From NCBI RefSeq assembly GCF_004366355.1, contig NZ_SODV01000001.1:3720001-3784000 (forward strand): a stretch of 64,000 bases of DNA. The letters are read 5' to 3'. The stretch is from Dinghuibacter silviterrae. GTDB lineage: Bacteria > Bacteroidota > Bacteroidia > Chitinophagales > Chitinophagaceae. Under the pieces are notes generated by a model, which worked only from the letters and a program-made list of their open reading frames with translations, was not told the DNA's origin and ran no database searches. Position 1 is the first letter of the stretch. Every line of letters begins with the position of its first letter. The position numbers and the translations under genes are program-made. Of the stretch, positions 14,739-23,248 are shown in pieces.

Positions 14739-16421
14739 ATGTCTACCTCCATTGATCTATTCCAACCCTGGTCAAAACGTCAAAAACTGAACTACAAAAA
14801 GGTTGTCCAGGGCAAAGTCTGCGTAGTGTACACCCGCGTATCCTCCAAGGAGCAATTTGAGACCAATCTTAGCCTGGATTGGCAGAAGAAAGCCATCGAT
14901 GAATTTGCCACCCGCAACGAGTTCGCTATTGCCGGATACTTTGGAGGTACCTATGAAAGCGCCAGCTCGGACGGCCGGAAGGAATTTTTAAGGATGATGG
15001 ACTTTATTAAGAAAAACAAGGACCGGGTGACGCACGTCCTGGTATACCTTTTGGACCGGTTCAGCCGCACAGGAGACGGCGCCATGCGGCTGGCGAAGGA
15101 ACTCCGGAATAAATACGGGGTGACGATCATCGCCGTTACCCAGCCCATAGACACCAGCAACCCGGGTGGCGTCTTTCAGCAAAACATGCAATTCCTGTTC
15201 AGCGAATACGACAACCAGTTACGAAGACAGAGAACAATAGCCGGTCTTAGGGAGAAGCTGGAAAGGGGGATATGGTGCATCAAGCACCCAATGGGCTATT
15301 CAGTAATAAAGGACGGAAAGGATCGCCGCTTGGTCGTCAACGAGACCGGCAGGAATTTGAGAAAGGCGTTTGAATGGAAATCCCAGGGGATGAAAAACGA
15401 CGAAATACTGTCAAGGCTAAAGGCGATGGGGGTGAACCTATACCGGCAAAAACTCAGCATGATCTTTTCCAACCCTTTCTACTGTGGGATCATCGCCCAC
15501 AAGCTGCTCAACGGGCGGTTGGTAGAGGGTACCCACGAGAAGTTAGTAACCCAGGAGCTATTCCTGCGTATCCATGACATCCGGGCGGAAGCGGGTGGTA
15601 AATATGGGGTATCCCACAAGAAGGAGAACAGAGAATATCCGCTAAAGCTCTTTATGAAATGCGACATCTGTGGATCGGGGTACACTGGGTATGTGGTCAG
15701 GAAGAAATACAAGACCTCCGGCAAAGAGGATGAGTTCCATTATTACAAATGCCGGACACGAGGATGCAACTGCAATCAAAACACCCAGGAGGTAAACGAG
15801 GCATTTGTCCGCTTCCTGTCCCAATATGCCATCCAACCGCAGTTCATAGGCCCGCTCCTGGCGCAAATGAACCATGCGTTCGACAAACACTATGCAGCAG
15901 CCATCCAAGAACAAAAGATCCTCAAAGACAAATTGACAGAAATCGACAAGAAGATCGACCACCTAGAAGAAGACTACTATGTAGAGCGGAAGGTCCCGAC
16001 AGAAACCTACGACCGTCTTCAGACTAAACTGGCCGATGAAAAGAAACAAATCCTGGAATCTTTGACCAAAACCGACGTGGAAGGTTCTAACCTAAAAGAA
16101 TACTATGAAACAGCTATTCAATTCTCCGAGAAACTCGCTGCGGTATGGGCTTCCAGCGAAGTGTCCGTAAAGGAGCAAATCCAAAAAATGATCTTCCCCG
16201 AAGGAGTACGCTATAACCGCGAAAAAGGAGAGTTTCTAACCGACAAGGTCAACGAGGTCTTCGCCCAAATTGCAAGCCTGAACAATACTCCAGGCGGCGA
16301 TAAAGAAAAACAGGAGGCCATCAATGACCTCCTGTCCTGTTCTGTCGGGATGACTGGATTCGAACCAGCGGCCTCTTCGTCCCGAACGAAGCGCGCTACC
16401 GGGCTGCGCTACATCCCGTAA
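14739..16421 (+). CDS. Large serine recombinase (integrase of the island)
   Basis: The 560-codon frame encodes a large serine recombinase. Seen: the resolvase domain in residues about 27-175, with catalytic Ser35 in YTRVSSKEQ and the conserved LLDRFSRTGDG; the recombinase domain up to about 290 (GIWCIKHPMGYSV); a zinc ribbon with CDICG and CRTRGCNCN between about 307 and 345; and a coiled coil from about 385 to 450 (LKDKLTEIDKKIDHLEED). It would integrate and excise the element by cutting two DNA sites via a phosphoserine link. The last 38 or so codons are odd: the frame passes through a minus-strand terminator (16304-16335) and then reads antisense through the tRNA-Pro gene (16345-16418) before a stop. 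The native C-terminus is probably near GGDKEKQEAI, and the tail comes from the attachment site. Confidence 0.88.
   Translation: MSTSIDLFQPWSKRQKLNYKKVVQGKVCVVYTRVSSKEQFETNLSLDWQKKAIDEFATRNEFAIAGYFGGTYESASSDGRKEFLRMMDFIKKNKDRVTHVLVYLLDRFSRTGDGAMRLAKELRNKYGVTIIAVTQPIDTSNPGGVFQQNMQFLFSEYDNQLRRQRTIAGLREKLERGIWCIKHPMGYSVIKDGKDRRLVVNETGRNLRKAFEWKSQGMKNDEILSRLKAMGVNLYRQKLSMIFSNPFYCGIIAHKLLNGRLVEGTHEKLVTQELFLRIHDIRAEAGGKYGVSHKKENREYPLKLFMKCDICGSGYTGYVVRKKYKTSGKEDEFHYYKCRTRGCNCNQNTQEVNEAFVRFLSQYAIQPQFIGPLLAQMNHAFDKHYAAAIQEQKILKDKLTEIDKKIDHLEEDYYVERKVPTETYDRLQTKLADEKKQILESLTKTDVEGSNLKEYYETAIQFSEKLAAVWASSEVSVKEQIQKMIFPEGVRYNREKGEFLTDKVNEVFAQIASLNNTPGGDKEKQEAINDLLSCSVGMTGFEPAASSSRTKRATGLRYIP
16304..16335 (-). 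terminator. Terminator of tRNA-Pro
   Basis: Reading the minus strand, the 8-base stem ACAGGAGG/CCTCCTGT with a 10-base loop is followed by TTTTTCTTT, directly after the tRNA 3' end. It lies inside the recombinase reading frame, which argues that the recombinase tail is not native. Confidence 0.75.
16345..16418 (-). tRNA. tRNA-Pro (anticodon CGG)
   Basis: The minus strand folds into a cloverleaf: acceptor stem CGGGATG/CATCCCG with C1-G72 (typical of bacterial tRNA-Pro), a D arm with AGCGCAGCCCGG, an anticodon stem CTTCG/CGAAG with loop TTCGGGA and anticodon CGG, and a T arm GCTGGTTCGAATCCAGT. The discriminator base is A. CCA is not encoded. It decodes CCG. The recombinase gene runs into its 3' end, the usual orientation for an integration site in a tRNA gene. 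The partner end of the element (a second copy of the tRNA 3' part) was not found to the left in this window. Confidence 0.95.
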
Positions 16422-16429
16422 AAGAGGTG

Positions 16430-16461
16430 CAAAAATAGGGTTTAAGAAACCATTTATCAAA
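16430..16461 (-). promoter_or_regulatory. Promoter of tRNA-Pro
   Basis: On the minus strand a TTTG (16458-16461) and a perfect TATTTTTG (16430-16437) are separated by 20 bases, the shape of a Bacteroidota housekeeping promoter. The -7 box ends 11 bases before the tRNA 5' end. Confidence 0.65.
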
Positions 16462-16512
16462 AAAAAGCGCAAAACCGGCCAATATTTTTACTTTTAATTA
16501 AAATCTTTTTAG

Positions 16513-18528
16513 ATGTATAAGTACGCGATTATACTGGGCCTATGCGCCGCGGCGGCTTGTAAAGAACAAGGAAAGCCGGACATCCTGGCGGTGAACATGG
16601 ATACGACGGTGAGGCCGGGGGATGACTTCTTTCATTATGCAAACGGGGGGTGGATAAAGGGGAACCCGATTCCGGGGGATCAGAGTGCGTGGGGGATTGG
16701 GAACCTGGTGGATGAGGAATTGTATATCAGGAAGCGGACGATCAATGAGCAGGCGGTGAAGGACCGGGCGAATGGGGGGATCACGGCGAAGATCGCGGAT
16801 TTTTGGGAGAGCGGGATGGACTCGGCAAAGGCGGATCAGGAGGGGATCAACCCGATAAAACCGGAGCTGGATGAGATCGATGGGATAAAAACGACAAAGG
16901 ACCTGGTGAAGGTCATGGCGGATCTTCACTGCAAGGGGGTGAATGTGGGTTTTGACGAAGGGGTGTCGCAGGATTCGAAGAACAGCGACGTGGAAGCCTA
17001 TAACCTGAATCAGGGGGGGCTGGGGTTGCCGGACCGGGACTATTATTTCAATACGGATAAGCGGACGACGACAATCCGGGAGGCGTATACGCCGCATATA
17101 CAAAAAATGCTGCAGCTGGCGGGGTATGATTCGGTAAGGGCGGAGAAGAGCAGCAGGGCGATCATGACGCTGGAGATGACGCTGGCGAGGAATAGCCGCA
17201 AGCTGGAGGACCTGAGGGATCCGTATAGGAACTATAATAAGTACTCGGTGGAGGCGCTGGGGACGCTGACGCCGTCGATCGACTGGCGTGGGTGGCTGAA
17301 GGCCATCGGGATCAACCACCTGGATTCGGCGATCGTGGGTCAGCCGGAGTTTTACAGGACGTTGGAAAATGAACTCACAAAAGAGTCGCTGGATACGTGG
17401 AAGGATTACCTGCGTTGGAGCCTGATCAACGGGTATGCGTCTTTGCTGAGCGCGCCTTTTGCGGAGGCGAATTTTGACTTTTATGGGAAGCTGATGTATG
17501 GGTTGGAGCGGATGAAGCCGCGGTGGAAGCGGGTGCTGGATGTGGAAGAAGGCGCGATGGGGGAGGCCTTGGGGCAGCTTTTTGCGAAGGAATATTTTAA
17601 CGATAAGGCGAAACAACGGTATTCGGACTTGGTGGAGGCGATCCGGACGGCGTATAAACACCGGATCGAAAAGTTGACGTGGATGAGCGATTCGACAAAA
17701 CAAAAGGCGTTGGATAAACTGTCCAAAATAAAAAAGAAGGTGGGGTACCCGGACAAGTGGAAGGATTTCTCGGCGATGGATATCAAGGCGCAGCCGTTTG
17801 CCCGGAACGTCATGGCGTCGAGGCAGTGGTGGAATCAATATGAAATCAACAAGCTGGGCAAACCGGTGGACAGGGATGAGTGGGGGATGACGCCGCAAAC
17901 ATATAATGCGTATTATAACCCGAGCAATAACGAGATCGTATTGCCGGCGGGAATCTTTACAGTGCCGGGGATGAGGGATGAGGAGCTGGACGATGCCTTG
18001 GTCTATGGATACGCAGGGGCGTCGACGATCGGTCACGAGATTACACACGGGTTTGACGACGAGGGGCGGCAGTTTGACGCGCAGGGGAACCTGAAGTCGT
18101 GGTGGTCGCCGGAGGACAGTATCCAGTTTACAAAACGGGCGGATGTGATGGTCCGGCAGTTTAACGGGTATGTTCCGGTGGATACAATGCATATCAACGG
18201 TAAGGCAACGCTGGGCGAAAATATCGCGGACCTGGGCGGTGTTTTGCTGGGTTGGGATGCGTTCCAGCAAACGGAGCAATACAAGAAAGGGGAGAAGATC
18301 GGAGGGTTGACGCCCCAGCAGCGGTATTTCCTGGGGTATGCCCTGGGATGGCTGGAGCACGAGAAGAAGGAGCTGCTGGCGCGGCAGTTGCTGACGGATG
18401 TGCACTCGCCGGCGCAGTTCCGGGTCAACGGGCCGTTTGCCGATGTGGATGCATTTTATGAGGTATTTGGCGTAAAGCCGGGGGATAAAATGTATCTGCC
18501 TGACACGGCCAGGGTTAAAATATGGTAA
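16513..18528 (+). CDS. M13-family zinc metallopeptidase, lipoprotein
   Basis: The 671-residue product is a neprilysin-like M13 peptidase. Seen: a lipoprotein signal MYKYAIILGLCAAAAC with the acylated Cys at residue 16; the family start DTTVRPGDDFFHYANGGWI; the zinc motif HEITH in TIGHEITHGFDDEG; ENIADLGG as the third-ligand motif; and a C-terminal part rich in typical M13 segments (VHSPAQFRVNG) ending in the KIW tail. The substrate-binding NAYYNPSNNEIVLPAG also matches. It is probably tethered to the outer membrane and cuts short peptides. The gene is codon-typical of the host and lies on the other side of the tRNA from the island. A hairpin terminator follows at 18549. Confidence 0.93.
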   Translation: MYKYAIILGLCAAAACKEQGKPDILAVNMDTTVRPGDDFFHYANGGWIKGNPIPGDQSAWGIGNLVDEELYIRKRTINEQAVKDRANGGITAKIADFWESGMDSAKADQEGINPIKPELDEIDGIKTTKDLVKVMADLHCKGVNVGFDEGVSQDSKNSDVEAYNLNQGGLGLPDRDYYFNTDKRTTTIREAYTPHIQKMLQLAGYDSVRAEKSSRAIMTLEMTLARNSRKLEDLRDPYRNYNKYSVEALGTLTPSIDWRGWLKAIGINHLDSAIVGQPEFYRTLENELTKESLDTWKDYLRWSLINGYASLLSAPFAEANFDFYGKLMYGLERMKPRWKRVLDVEEGAMGEALGQLFAKEYFNDKAKQRYSDLVEAIRTAYKHRIEKLTWMSDSTKQKALDKLSKIKKKVGYPDKWKDFSAMDIKAQPFARNVMASRQWWNQYEINKLGKPVDRDEWGMTPQTYNAYYNPSNNEIVLPAGIFTVPGMRDEELDDALVYGYAGASTIGHEITHGFDDEGRQFDAQGNLKSWWSPEDSIQFTKRADVMVRQFNGYVPVDTMHINGKATLGENIADLGGVLLGWDAFQQTEQYKKGEKIGGLTPQQRYFLGYALGWLEHEKKELLARQLLTDVHSPAQFRVNGPFADVDAFYEVFGVKPGDKMYLPDTARVKIW

Positions 18529-18548
18529 TTGTTAAAGGAAAAATAAAG

Positions 18549-18576
18549 GCCGCCCCGCAAGGGCGGCTTTTTTTTT
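18549..18576 (+). terminator. Terminator of the M13 peptidase gene
   Basis: A perfect 7-base stem GCCGCCC/GGGCGGC with a 5-base loop is followed by nine T. It lies 20 bases after the stop. Confidence 0.88.
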
Positions 18577-18952
18577 GCAGCCTATGCTTTGGGGTGAAAT
18601 ACCTAAGTGTAAATACTGAGCCTTTGTCATGGAAAAGAAAGGGGGTAGGGCAAAATCAGGTGCTTAATTGGTTTAGCATGGTGTATACAGATGGGGAATC
18701 GGTGGAAATACGTAGTAGAATAACCGGAGGGTGTCAAGGGAAATTGATATAAAATATGGAGTTCTTACTAATCGGTTTTTAAAATTTTAGGGATGTCATA
18801 ATTTGAATAATTGAATTACTTTGTTACTTTAGTCGTCCTGACTTCTCAATAAAAAATGCGCTCATGAAATACACCACTTGCTAAAGGCTACTTGAATCCA
18901 TGAAATGAAATAACGAATCATTCATTCATACTTAGCGAAACAGGGACAACAA
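18577..18952. other. Intergenic region before the AraC gene
   Basis: No gene is seen in this stretch of about 375 bases. It contains the promoter described at 18802-18832 and an AT-rich stretch in front of the AraC-type gene. A short frame starting at 18522 is chance. Confidence 0.5.
18802..18832 (+). promoter_or_regulatory. Promoter candidate of the AraC-type gene
   Basis: TTTG (18802-18805), 19 bases, then TACTTTAG, one mismatch from the TAnnTTTG box. The spacing is right. It would give a leader of about 115 bases before the ATG at 18953. Confidence 0.4.
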
Positions 18953-19939
18953 ATGGATTTGAGCATCACCGCCAGTGACGGTAGTACATTGGTCTTCGAA
19001 CCGGGAGTGCCGCCCTCCCTTCAGAACTATGTACTTCCAGGGGTACCATCGGTTTCGGCCACAGCGCCGTTTGGAAAAATGATTTTCCATGAATTGAAGG
19101 GAGGCGGCTTTACCATCGTGTACAGCCATTATATATGTGACCGGAACGTCACCTTGGAGGCGAAGCTGGATGTTCCTGTATTGGAATTTCAGCTGGCCTG
19201 CAAAAACAACATCCGCTTCTTCCGGGCGGGGCTGGGGGAGGTGTTGATGTTGGAGAAGCAATTCAACTTATTTTACACCCCTACGTGGGAAACGCGTTGC
19301 GACCTGCAGGAGAATAGCGAGTACACCACCCTGGTGATTACTTTTGAGCCGTCCTACCTGGAAAAGCTCGCGCCCCATTTCCCCTTTTTGGATCTTTTCC
19401 TTCAGTCTGCCCAGGACGGTACGCCGGCCTTGTTGAGCGACGTATACAACTATGCCAATATCCAGATGATGGGGATCACGCACGATATCCTCTATGGGGA
19501 CTTTTCGGAACAGGTGAAGCACCTTTACGTGGAGGCTAAAGTAATCGAGTTGCTGATACAGGCGTTGGATAAAGTGGGGCACTTTCACACGAATACGGCG
19601 GCGCGCATCGTACTTCGGCCGTATGACATCGAAAGAATCAAGGAGGCCGCGGAGCTGCTGATCCAAAATATGGACAACCCGCTGACCATCGTGGAACTCG
19701 CGCACCGTGTGGGTTTGAATGATTATAAGTTGAAGAAGGGGTTCAAGCAGGTGTATGGGACGACGATCTTCAATTATTTCATGAGCGCACGCATGGAGCG
19801 CGCCAAATCGCTTTTGGAGGATACGAATATACCTATCATGGATATAGCGTATATGACGGGATACCGGAACATCAGCAATTTCATTACGGCGTTCCGGAAG
19901 AACTTCGGAGGCTCACCGGGTTCATTGAGGAAACGATAA
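18953..19939 (+). CDS. AraC-family transcriptional regulator
   Basis: The 328-residue product has the two HTH segments of AraC regulators at its C-terminus (from about residue 225): LTIVELAHRVGLNDYKLKKGFKQVYGTT, and a second HTH ending in IMDIAYMTGYRNISNFITAFRKNFG, followed by GGSPGSLRKR. The N-terminal two-thirds is a sensor or oligomerisation part that I do not recognise; it has hydrophobic strands with aromatic residues (GGFTIVYSHYICDRN). No signal peptide. The neighbouring genes do not share an obvious pathway, so the target is unknown. A long leader and its own promoter suggest it is expressed alone. The family call is firm, the function is not. Confidence 0.9.
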   Translation: MDLSITASDGSTLVFEPGVPPSLQNYVLPGVPSVSATAPFGKMIFHELKGGGFTIVYSHYICDRNVTLEAKLDVPVLEFQLACKNNIRFFRAGLGEVLMLEKQFNLFYTPTWETRCDLQENSEYTTLVITFEPSYLEKLAPHFPFLDLFLQSAQDGTPALLSDVYNYANIQMMGITHDILYGDFSEQVKHLYVEAKVIELLIQALDKVGHFHTNTAARIVLRPYDIERIKEAAELLIQNMDNPLTIVELAHRVGLNDYKLKKGFKQVYGTTIFNYFMSARMERAKSLLEDTNIPIMDIAYMTGYRNISNFITAFRKNFGGSPGSLRKR

Positions 19940-20065
19940 TCATCCGATTTGAGCAGTTTTTTATCCCTTAAAGAAAGGCCTGCCGCTTCGACGAGCGCTA
20001 ACTTTGTATCATCAACTAAGGCAAAAGTGGGTAATGATATCTATCGGCGTTTTTTTGTTTTGTGA

Positions 20066-20113
20066 TTTCAGCAACATGACCGCTGGTAACGTTCCAGCGG
20101 TCGTGTGCTGAAA
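20066..20113. repeat. Two-tier inverted repeat (hairpin)
   Basis: Outer arms TTTCAGCA and TGCTGAAA (8 bases) and inner arms GACCGCTGG and CCAGCGGTC (9 bases) are both exact, separated by a small asymmetric internal loop (ACAT opposite GTG) and closed by TAACGTT. It is preceded by a T-rich run. Confidence 0.75.
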
Positions 20114-20144
20114 CAACCGCTCCACCTTTCTTCGCTCTATATAT

Positions 20145-20236
20145 ATTCTGCTATCGCCCTGGGTGCCGGCAGCTAAAGTGTGTCGACCGGGCGCAAAGTA
20201 CACATGGAAGACCTTGCAACCGGGCGATAGCAGAAT
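20145..20236. repeat. Perfect 15-base inverted repeat with 62-base spacer
   Basis: ATTCTGCTATCGCCC at 20145-20159 and its exact reverse complement at 20222-20236. The spacer itself contains GCCGG and CCGGG blocks that could pair in a nested way, so a folded RNA of about 90 bases is possible. Confidence 0.8.
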
Positions 20237-20456
20237 TCCTTTCTCTTCTTATGCAACGGCTATCAGACATGAGATCCGTACCCTCCTCTTTGCCACCCTC
20301 CGCATCATGCATCCTTGCATGTCTTCATATACCTTTGCAATCATCATCGACGGGTGTCCGGTGAACGGGCATCCGTTTTTTTTTGCGGCGGCGCCGCACC
20401 GTGGCGGGCATAAGCCGCTCGACGTGACCTCGTGAAGGGCGCCTGGCGGCGGCAGC

Positions 20457-21980
20457 CTAAATATCGAACTTGATCCCCTGCGCGAGCGGTAGTTGGGTGT
20501 CGTAGTTGATCGTATTCGTCTGTCTCCGCATATACGCCTTCCAGGCATCACTCCCGGACTCCCGGCCGCCGCCGGTTTCCTTTTCCCCGCCAAATGCACC
20601 GCCGATCTCGGCCCCGGAGGTCCCTATATTGACGTTGGCGATGCCGCAGTCGCTGCCCGCGGCGGAGAGGAAGCGTTCGGCTTCGCGGAGGTTGAGGGTC
20701 ATGATGGAAGACGATAGCCCCTGGGGTACGTCATTTTGGAAGGCGATGGCTTCTTCGAGGGTTTTGAAACGTATGAGGTATAATATAGGGGCAAAAGTTT
20801 CGTGTTGCACGATGTCGAAGTCGTTGCGGGCTTCGGCGATACAAGGTTTGACGTAGCAGCCGCTCTCGTAACCCGGACCGGAGAGCACACCGCCTTCGAC
20901 GGCGAAAGAGCCTCCCGCGGCGCGGACGGCATCCAAAGCGGACAAATAGTTGGTCACGGCATCCTTATCAATTAACGGCCCGACGTGGTTAGCCGGGTCG
21001 AGGGGGTCGCCGATGTGCAAGTGGGCATAGGCGTTGCGCAAGCGGGAAAGCACGGCGTCGTAGACGTTTTCGTGGACGATCAGCCGCCGGGTCGTGGTGC
21101 ATCGCTGCCCCGCGGTTCCTACGGCGCCGAAGACCGCGGCGCGGATGGCTATATCGAGGTCGGCGTTTTCCGTGATGATGATGGCGTTGTTGCCTCCGAG
21201 TTCGAGCAAAGAACGGCCCAGCCTGGTGGCAACGGTGGTTCCTACCGCTTTACCCATACGGGTGGAACCGGTGGCGGACACGAGGGGGATCCGGGTATCG
21301 GCGGCGAGCCACTGGCCGACGTCGAGGCCGCCGTTTACGAGGACGCTGACGCCTTCGGGGACGCCCATTTCCTTAAAAACCCCGGCGGCGATGTGCTGGC
21401 AGGCGATCGCGCTGAGGGGCGTTTTTTCGGAGGGTTTCCAGACACAAACGTCGCCACAGACCCAGGCGATCATGGCGTTCCAGCTCCAAACGGCGACGGG
21501 GAAATTAAAGGCGGAGATGATCCCGACGATTCCGAGGGGGTGCCACTGTTCATACATCCGGTGCGCGGCGCGTTCGCTGTGCATGGTGAGCCCGTGAAGC
21601 TGGCGGCTCATACCGACGGCGAGGTCGCAGATGTCGATCATTTCCTGGACCTCTCCCCATCCTTCCTGGAGGCTTTTGCCCATCTCGTAAGAAACGAGTT
21701 TGCCGAGGTCGTCCTTATGGGCACGCAGGGACTCACCGATGCGGCGGACGACCTCGCCCCGGCGGGGTGCGGGCCAGTTCCGCCAGACCGCGAATGCCTG
21801 GCGAGCCTGGGCGATGGCCTGGTCGTAGGTTTCCCGGTCAGCGGCACCGGTGGTGGCGATCAGCTTACCGTCTACAGGAGAGTATGAAGAGAGGCGCGCG
21901 CCGGCGCCCTCAAACCACTTCGTACCGGTGGACACACCAGGGTTGTGGGGCTGGATAGAAAGGTGTTTTAGGAATTCCAT
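20457..21980 (-). CDS. Aldehyde dehydrogenase, ALDH7-like
   Basis: The 507-residue product is an NAD(P)-dependent aldehyde dehydrogenase. Seen: the GIISAFNFPVAVWSWNA segment and KPSEKTPLSAIACQ for the cofactor fold, SLLELGGNNA with the general-base Glu, GTAGQRCTTTRR with the catalytic Cys, and FAPILYLIRFKTLEEAI near the C-terminus. The pattern QRCTTTRR and the overall length match the ALDH7 group (alpha-aminoadipate semialdehyde dehydrogenase-like), which oxidises a lysine-derived semialdehyde. I chose ATG 21980 (MEFLKHLSIQ) because the longer frame from 22115 adds an Arg/Ala-rich tail unlike the family. It follows the flavin amine oxidase gene by about 70 bases on the same strand, so an amine-to-acid route is plausible: the oxidase makes an aldehyde and this enzyme removes it. 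Confidence 0.9.
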   Translation of the reverse strand: MEFLKHLSIQPHNPGVSTGTKWFEGAGARLSSYSPVDGKLIATTGAADRETYDQAIAQARQAFAVWRNWPAPRRGEVVRRIGESLRAHKDDLGKLVSYEMGKSLQEGWGEVQEMIDICDLAVGMSRQLHGLTMHSERAAHRMYEQWHPLGIVGIISAFNFPVAVWSWNAMIAWVCGDVCVWKPSEKTPLSAIACQHIAAGVFKEMGVPEGVSVLVNGGLDVGQWLAADTRIPLVSATGSTRMGKAVGTTVATRLGRSLLELGGNNAIIITENADLDIAIRAAVFGAVGTAGQRCTTTRRLIVHENVYDAVLSRLRNAYAHLHIGDPLDPANHVGPLIDKDAVTNYLSALDAVRAAGGSFAVEGGVLSGPGYESGCYVKPCIAEARNDFDIVQHETFAPILYLIRFKTLEEAIAFQNDVPQGLSSSIMTLNLREAERFLSAAGSDCGIANVNIGTSGAEIGGAFGGEKETGGGRESGSDAWKAYMRRQTNTINYDTQLPLAQGIKFDI

Positions 21981-22051
21981 AGGCCGCAATGTACGAAATA
22001 AACGCGCGCCGCGGGAGCGCCTAACCCGCGCTGCAGGAGCGCGTGCAGCGT

Positions 22052-23248
22052 CTATCCCCGCGCCTTCCCCGCAAAAACTGCGGCGATTTTTTCCGCCGCC
22101 GCCAGCCCGCTGCAAAGCGCGGCCTCCACCGTTCCGGGCGTATCATCCCCGTCATACAGCCCCTCGCCGGCAAAGAACACGGTGTCTGACACCGGTGTAT
22201 TGAGCAGGGCGCGATGGGGCGACTCGCCCACACGAGGGTAGGAATAGGCGCCCAAAGAAAACGGATCCAACTGCCAGTCATCCACGCGGGATGCACGCAG
22301 CGGAGGCAGGGCTCCAAATATTCCTGAAAGTGATTGAAGCGACAGCCCGACGACGTCCACACCGGGGTGCGACCCCCGCCACCAACCCGTGAGCAAGGGT
22401 GTATCGAACGGTGCCTGGGTCCACCAGGTGGGCACCGGTTGGTCGCTAAGGATAAAACCGGCGCCAGGAACGGCATCTTTCCAAAACGGGCGCTCGAATT
22501 CGAGGAGGATCTTCGTGACGGTACCATACCCGAGCGCGCGCGAAGCGGCTAAGTAAGCGGGCAGGGCGGGGGAGAAGTCAATAGCGCCCGCCTGGAGCAC
22601 CCCCAGTGGAACGGTCACCAATACGGCGTCGCCGGAGAAGCCTCCGGCAGACACCTGCCCTTGCGACCAGGAAATGGACCCCACGGGGATTCCGGTATGG
22701 ATAGACGGCACCGAAGCCGCGAGAAACCCGATGAGCGCCCCATACCCCCCGCGAATGCGGTGCTGCGCACCCTCCTCCCGGCTCCACTCCCGCGCCAGCG
22801 CCAACGTACTCACGAAGCGGATGTCCGCCAGGTCATACCCCTCGGCAAAGCCGCGGACAGCATTGTACGTGGCGGCGTCGGAGGCGAAGTGCCTGTCCAG
22901 GAAATCAACAAGCGGCATGTCAGAGGAAAGCGAAAGCATCGCCCCGAGCACCCGCTCCCAATCAAACATATCAGACGAAACCCACCGCCCTGAGGACGAT
23001 CGCACCATACGCCCCCCCGCGGGCACCATAGGAATCCCCGCCGAGCGAAGCAATGAGCGTGTCAGCGGCAGGTCGCCGTGTACAAACTCCGCCCCGTGCT
23101 CCACGGGGAAGGAGAAACCTTCTGAAACGGTGCATATACGGCCCCCGATGCGGTCCCGGGCTTCAAGGACCCGGACGGGGATACCTAAAGTAGTGAGGTG
23201 TCGCGCCGCCATGAGCCCTGAGGCCCCGGCGCCTATGATCAAAACCAT
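22052..23248 (-). CDS. FAD-dependent amine oxidase (MAO-like)
   Basis: The 398-residue product begins with a Rossmann FAD-binding motif (VLIIGAGASGLMAARHL, then VLEARDRIGGR), the signature of flavin amine oxidases. The C-terminus carries the second FAD motif (FFAGEGLYDGDDTPGTVEAAL). The middle has typical substrate-domain segments (VTVPLGVLQAGAIDFSP). It would oxidise a primary or polyamine-like substrate, making aldehyde, ammonia and peroxide; the substrate is not known. No signal peptide, so probably cytoplasmic. Its start overlaps the stop of the response-regulator gene by one base (TAATG), so translation may be coupled. With the ALDH gene downstream it forms a possible amine degradation pair. 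Confidence 0.85.
   Translation of the reverse strand: MVLIIGAGASGLMAARHLTTLGIPVRVLEARDRIGGRICTVSEGFSFPVEHGAEFVHGDLPLTRSLLRSAGIPMVPAGGRMVRSSSGRWVSSDMFDWERVLGAMLSLSSDMPLVDFLDRHFASDAATYNAVRGFAEGYDLADIRFVSTLALAREWSREEGAQHRIRGGYGALIGFLAASVPSIHTGIPVGSISWSQGQVSAGGFSGDAVLVTVPLGVLQAGAIDFSPALPAYLAASRALGYGTVTKILLEFERPFWKDAVPGAGFILSDQPVPTWWTQAPFDTPLLTGWWRGSHPGVDVVGLSLQSLSGIFGALPPLRASRVDDWQLDPFSLGAYSYPRVGESPHRALLNTPVSDTVFFAGEGLYDGDDTPGTVEAALCSGLAAAEKIAAVFAGKARG

Larger units (their letters stand above)
19940..20456. other. Structured intergenic region with two large inverted repeats
   Basis: I see no convincing gene here; two opposite short frames (about 63 and 90 codons) overlap each other and look accidental. 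The region holds two unusual folds. First, 20066-20113: TTTCAGCA/TGCTGAAA outside, then GACCGCTGG/CCAGCGGTC inside, with a 7-base loop and a small internal bulge. Second, 20145-20236: a perfect 15-base repeat (ATTCTGCTATCGCCC and its reverse complement) 62 bases apart. The rest is a T-rich run before the first fold and a GC-rich stretch next to the dehydrogenase gene end. It could hold a structured RNA or a decayed mobile element. Confidence 0.55.

Noticed and set aside
1..16344. Second copy of the tRNA-Pro 3' end as the left attachment site
   Set aside because: I scanned for the GATTCGAACCAGC segment and did not find it within the window; the left end may lie outside or be too short to see.
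16345..16421. Recombinase C-terminal residues as a real domain
   Set aside because: They are the antisense reading of tRNA-Pro and occur as an artefact of integration into the tRNA.
16540..18405. Long minus-strand frame of 621 codons opposite the M13 peptidase
   Set aside because: Arg/Pro/Leu-rich shadow of a GC-rich gene; the plus strand has complete family motifs.
20012..20435. Opposed short frames (63 and 90 codons) in the gene-free stretch
   Set aside because: They overlap each other across inverted repeats and lack any protein family look.
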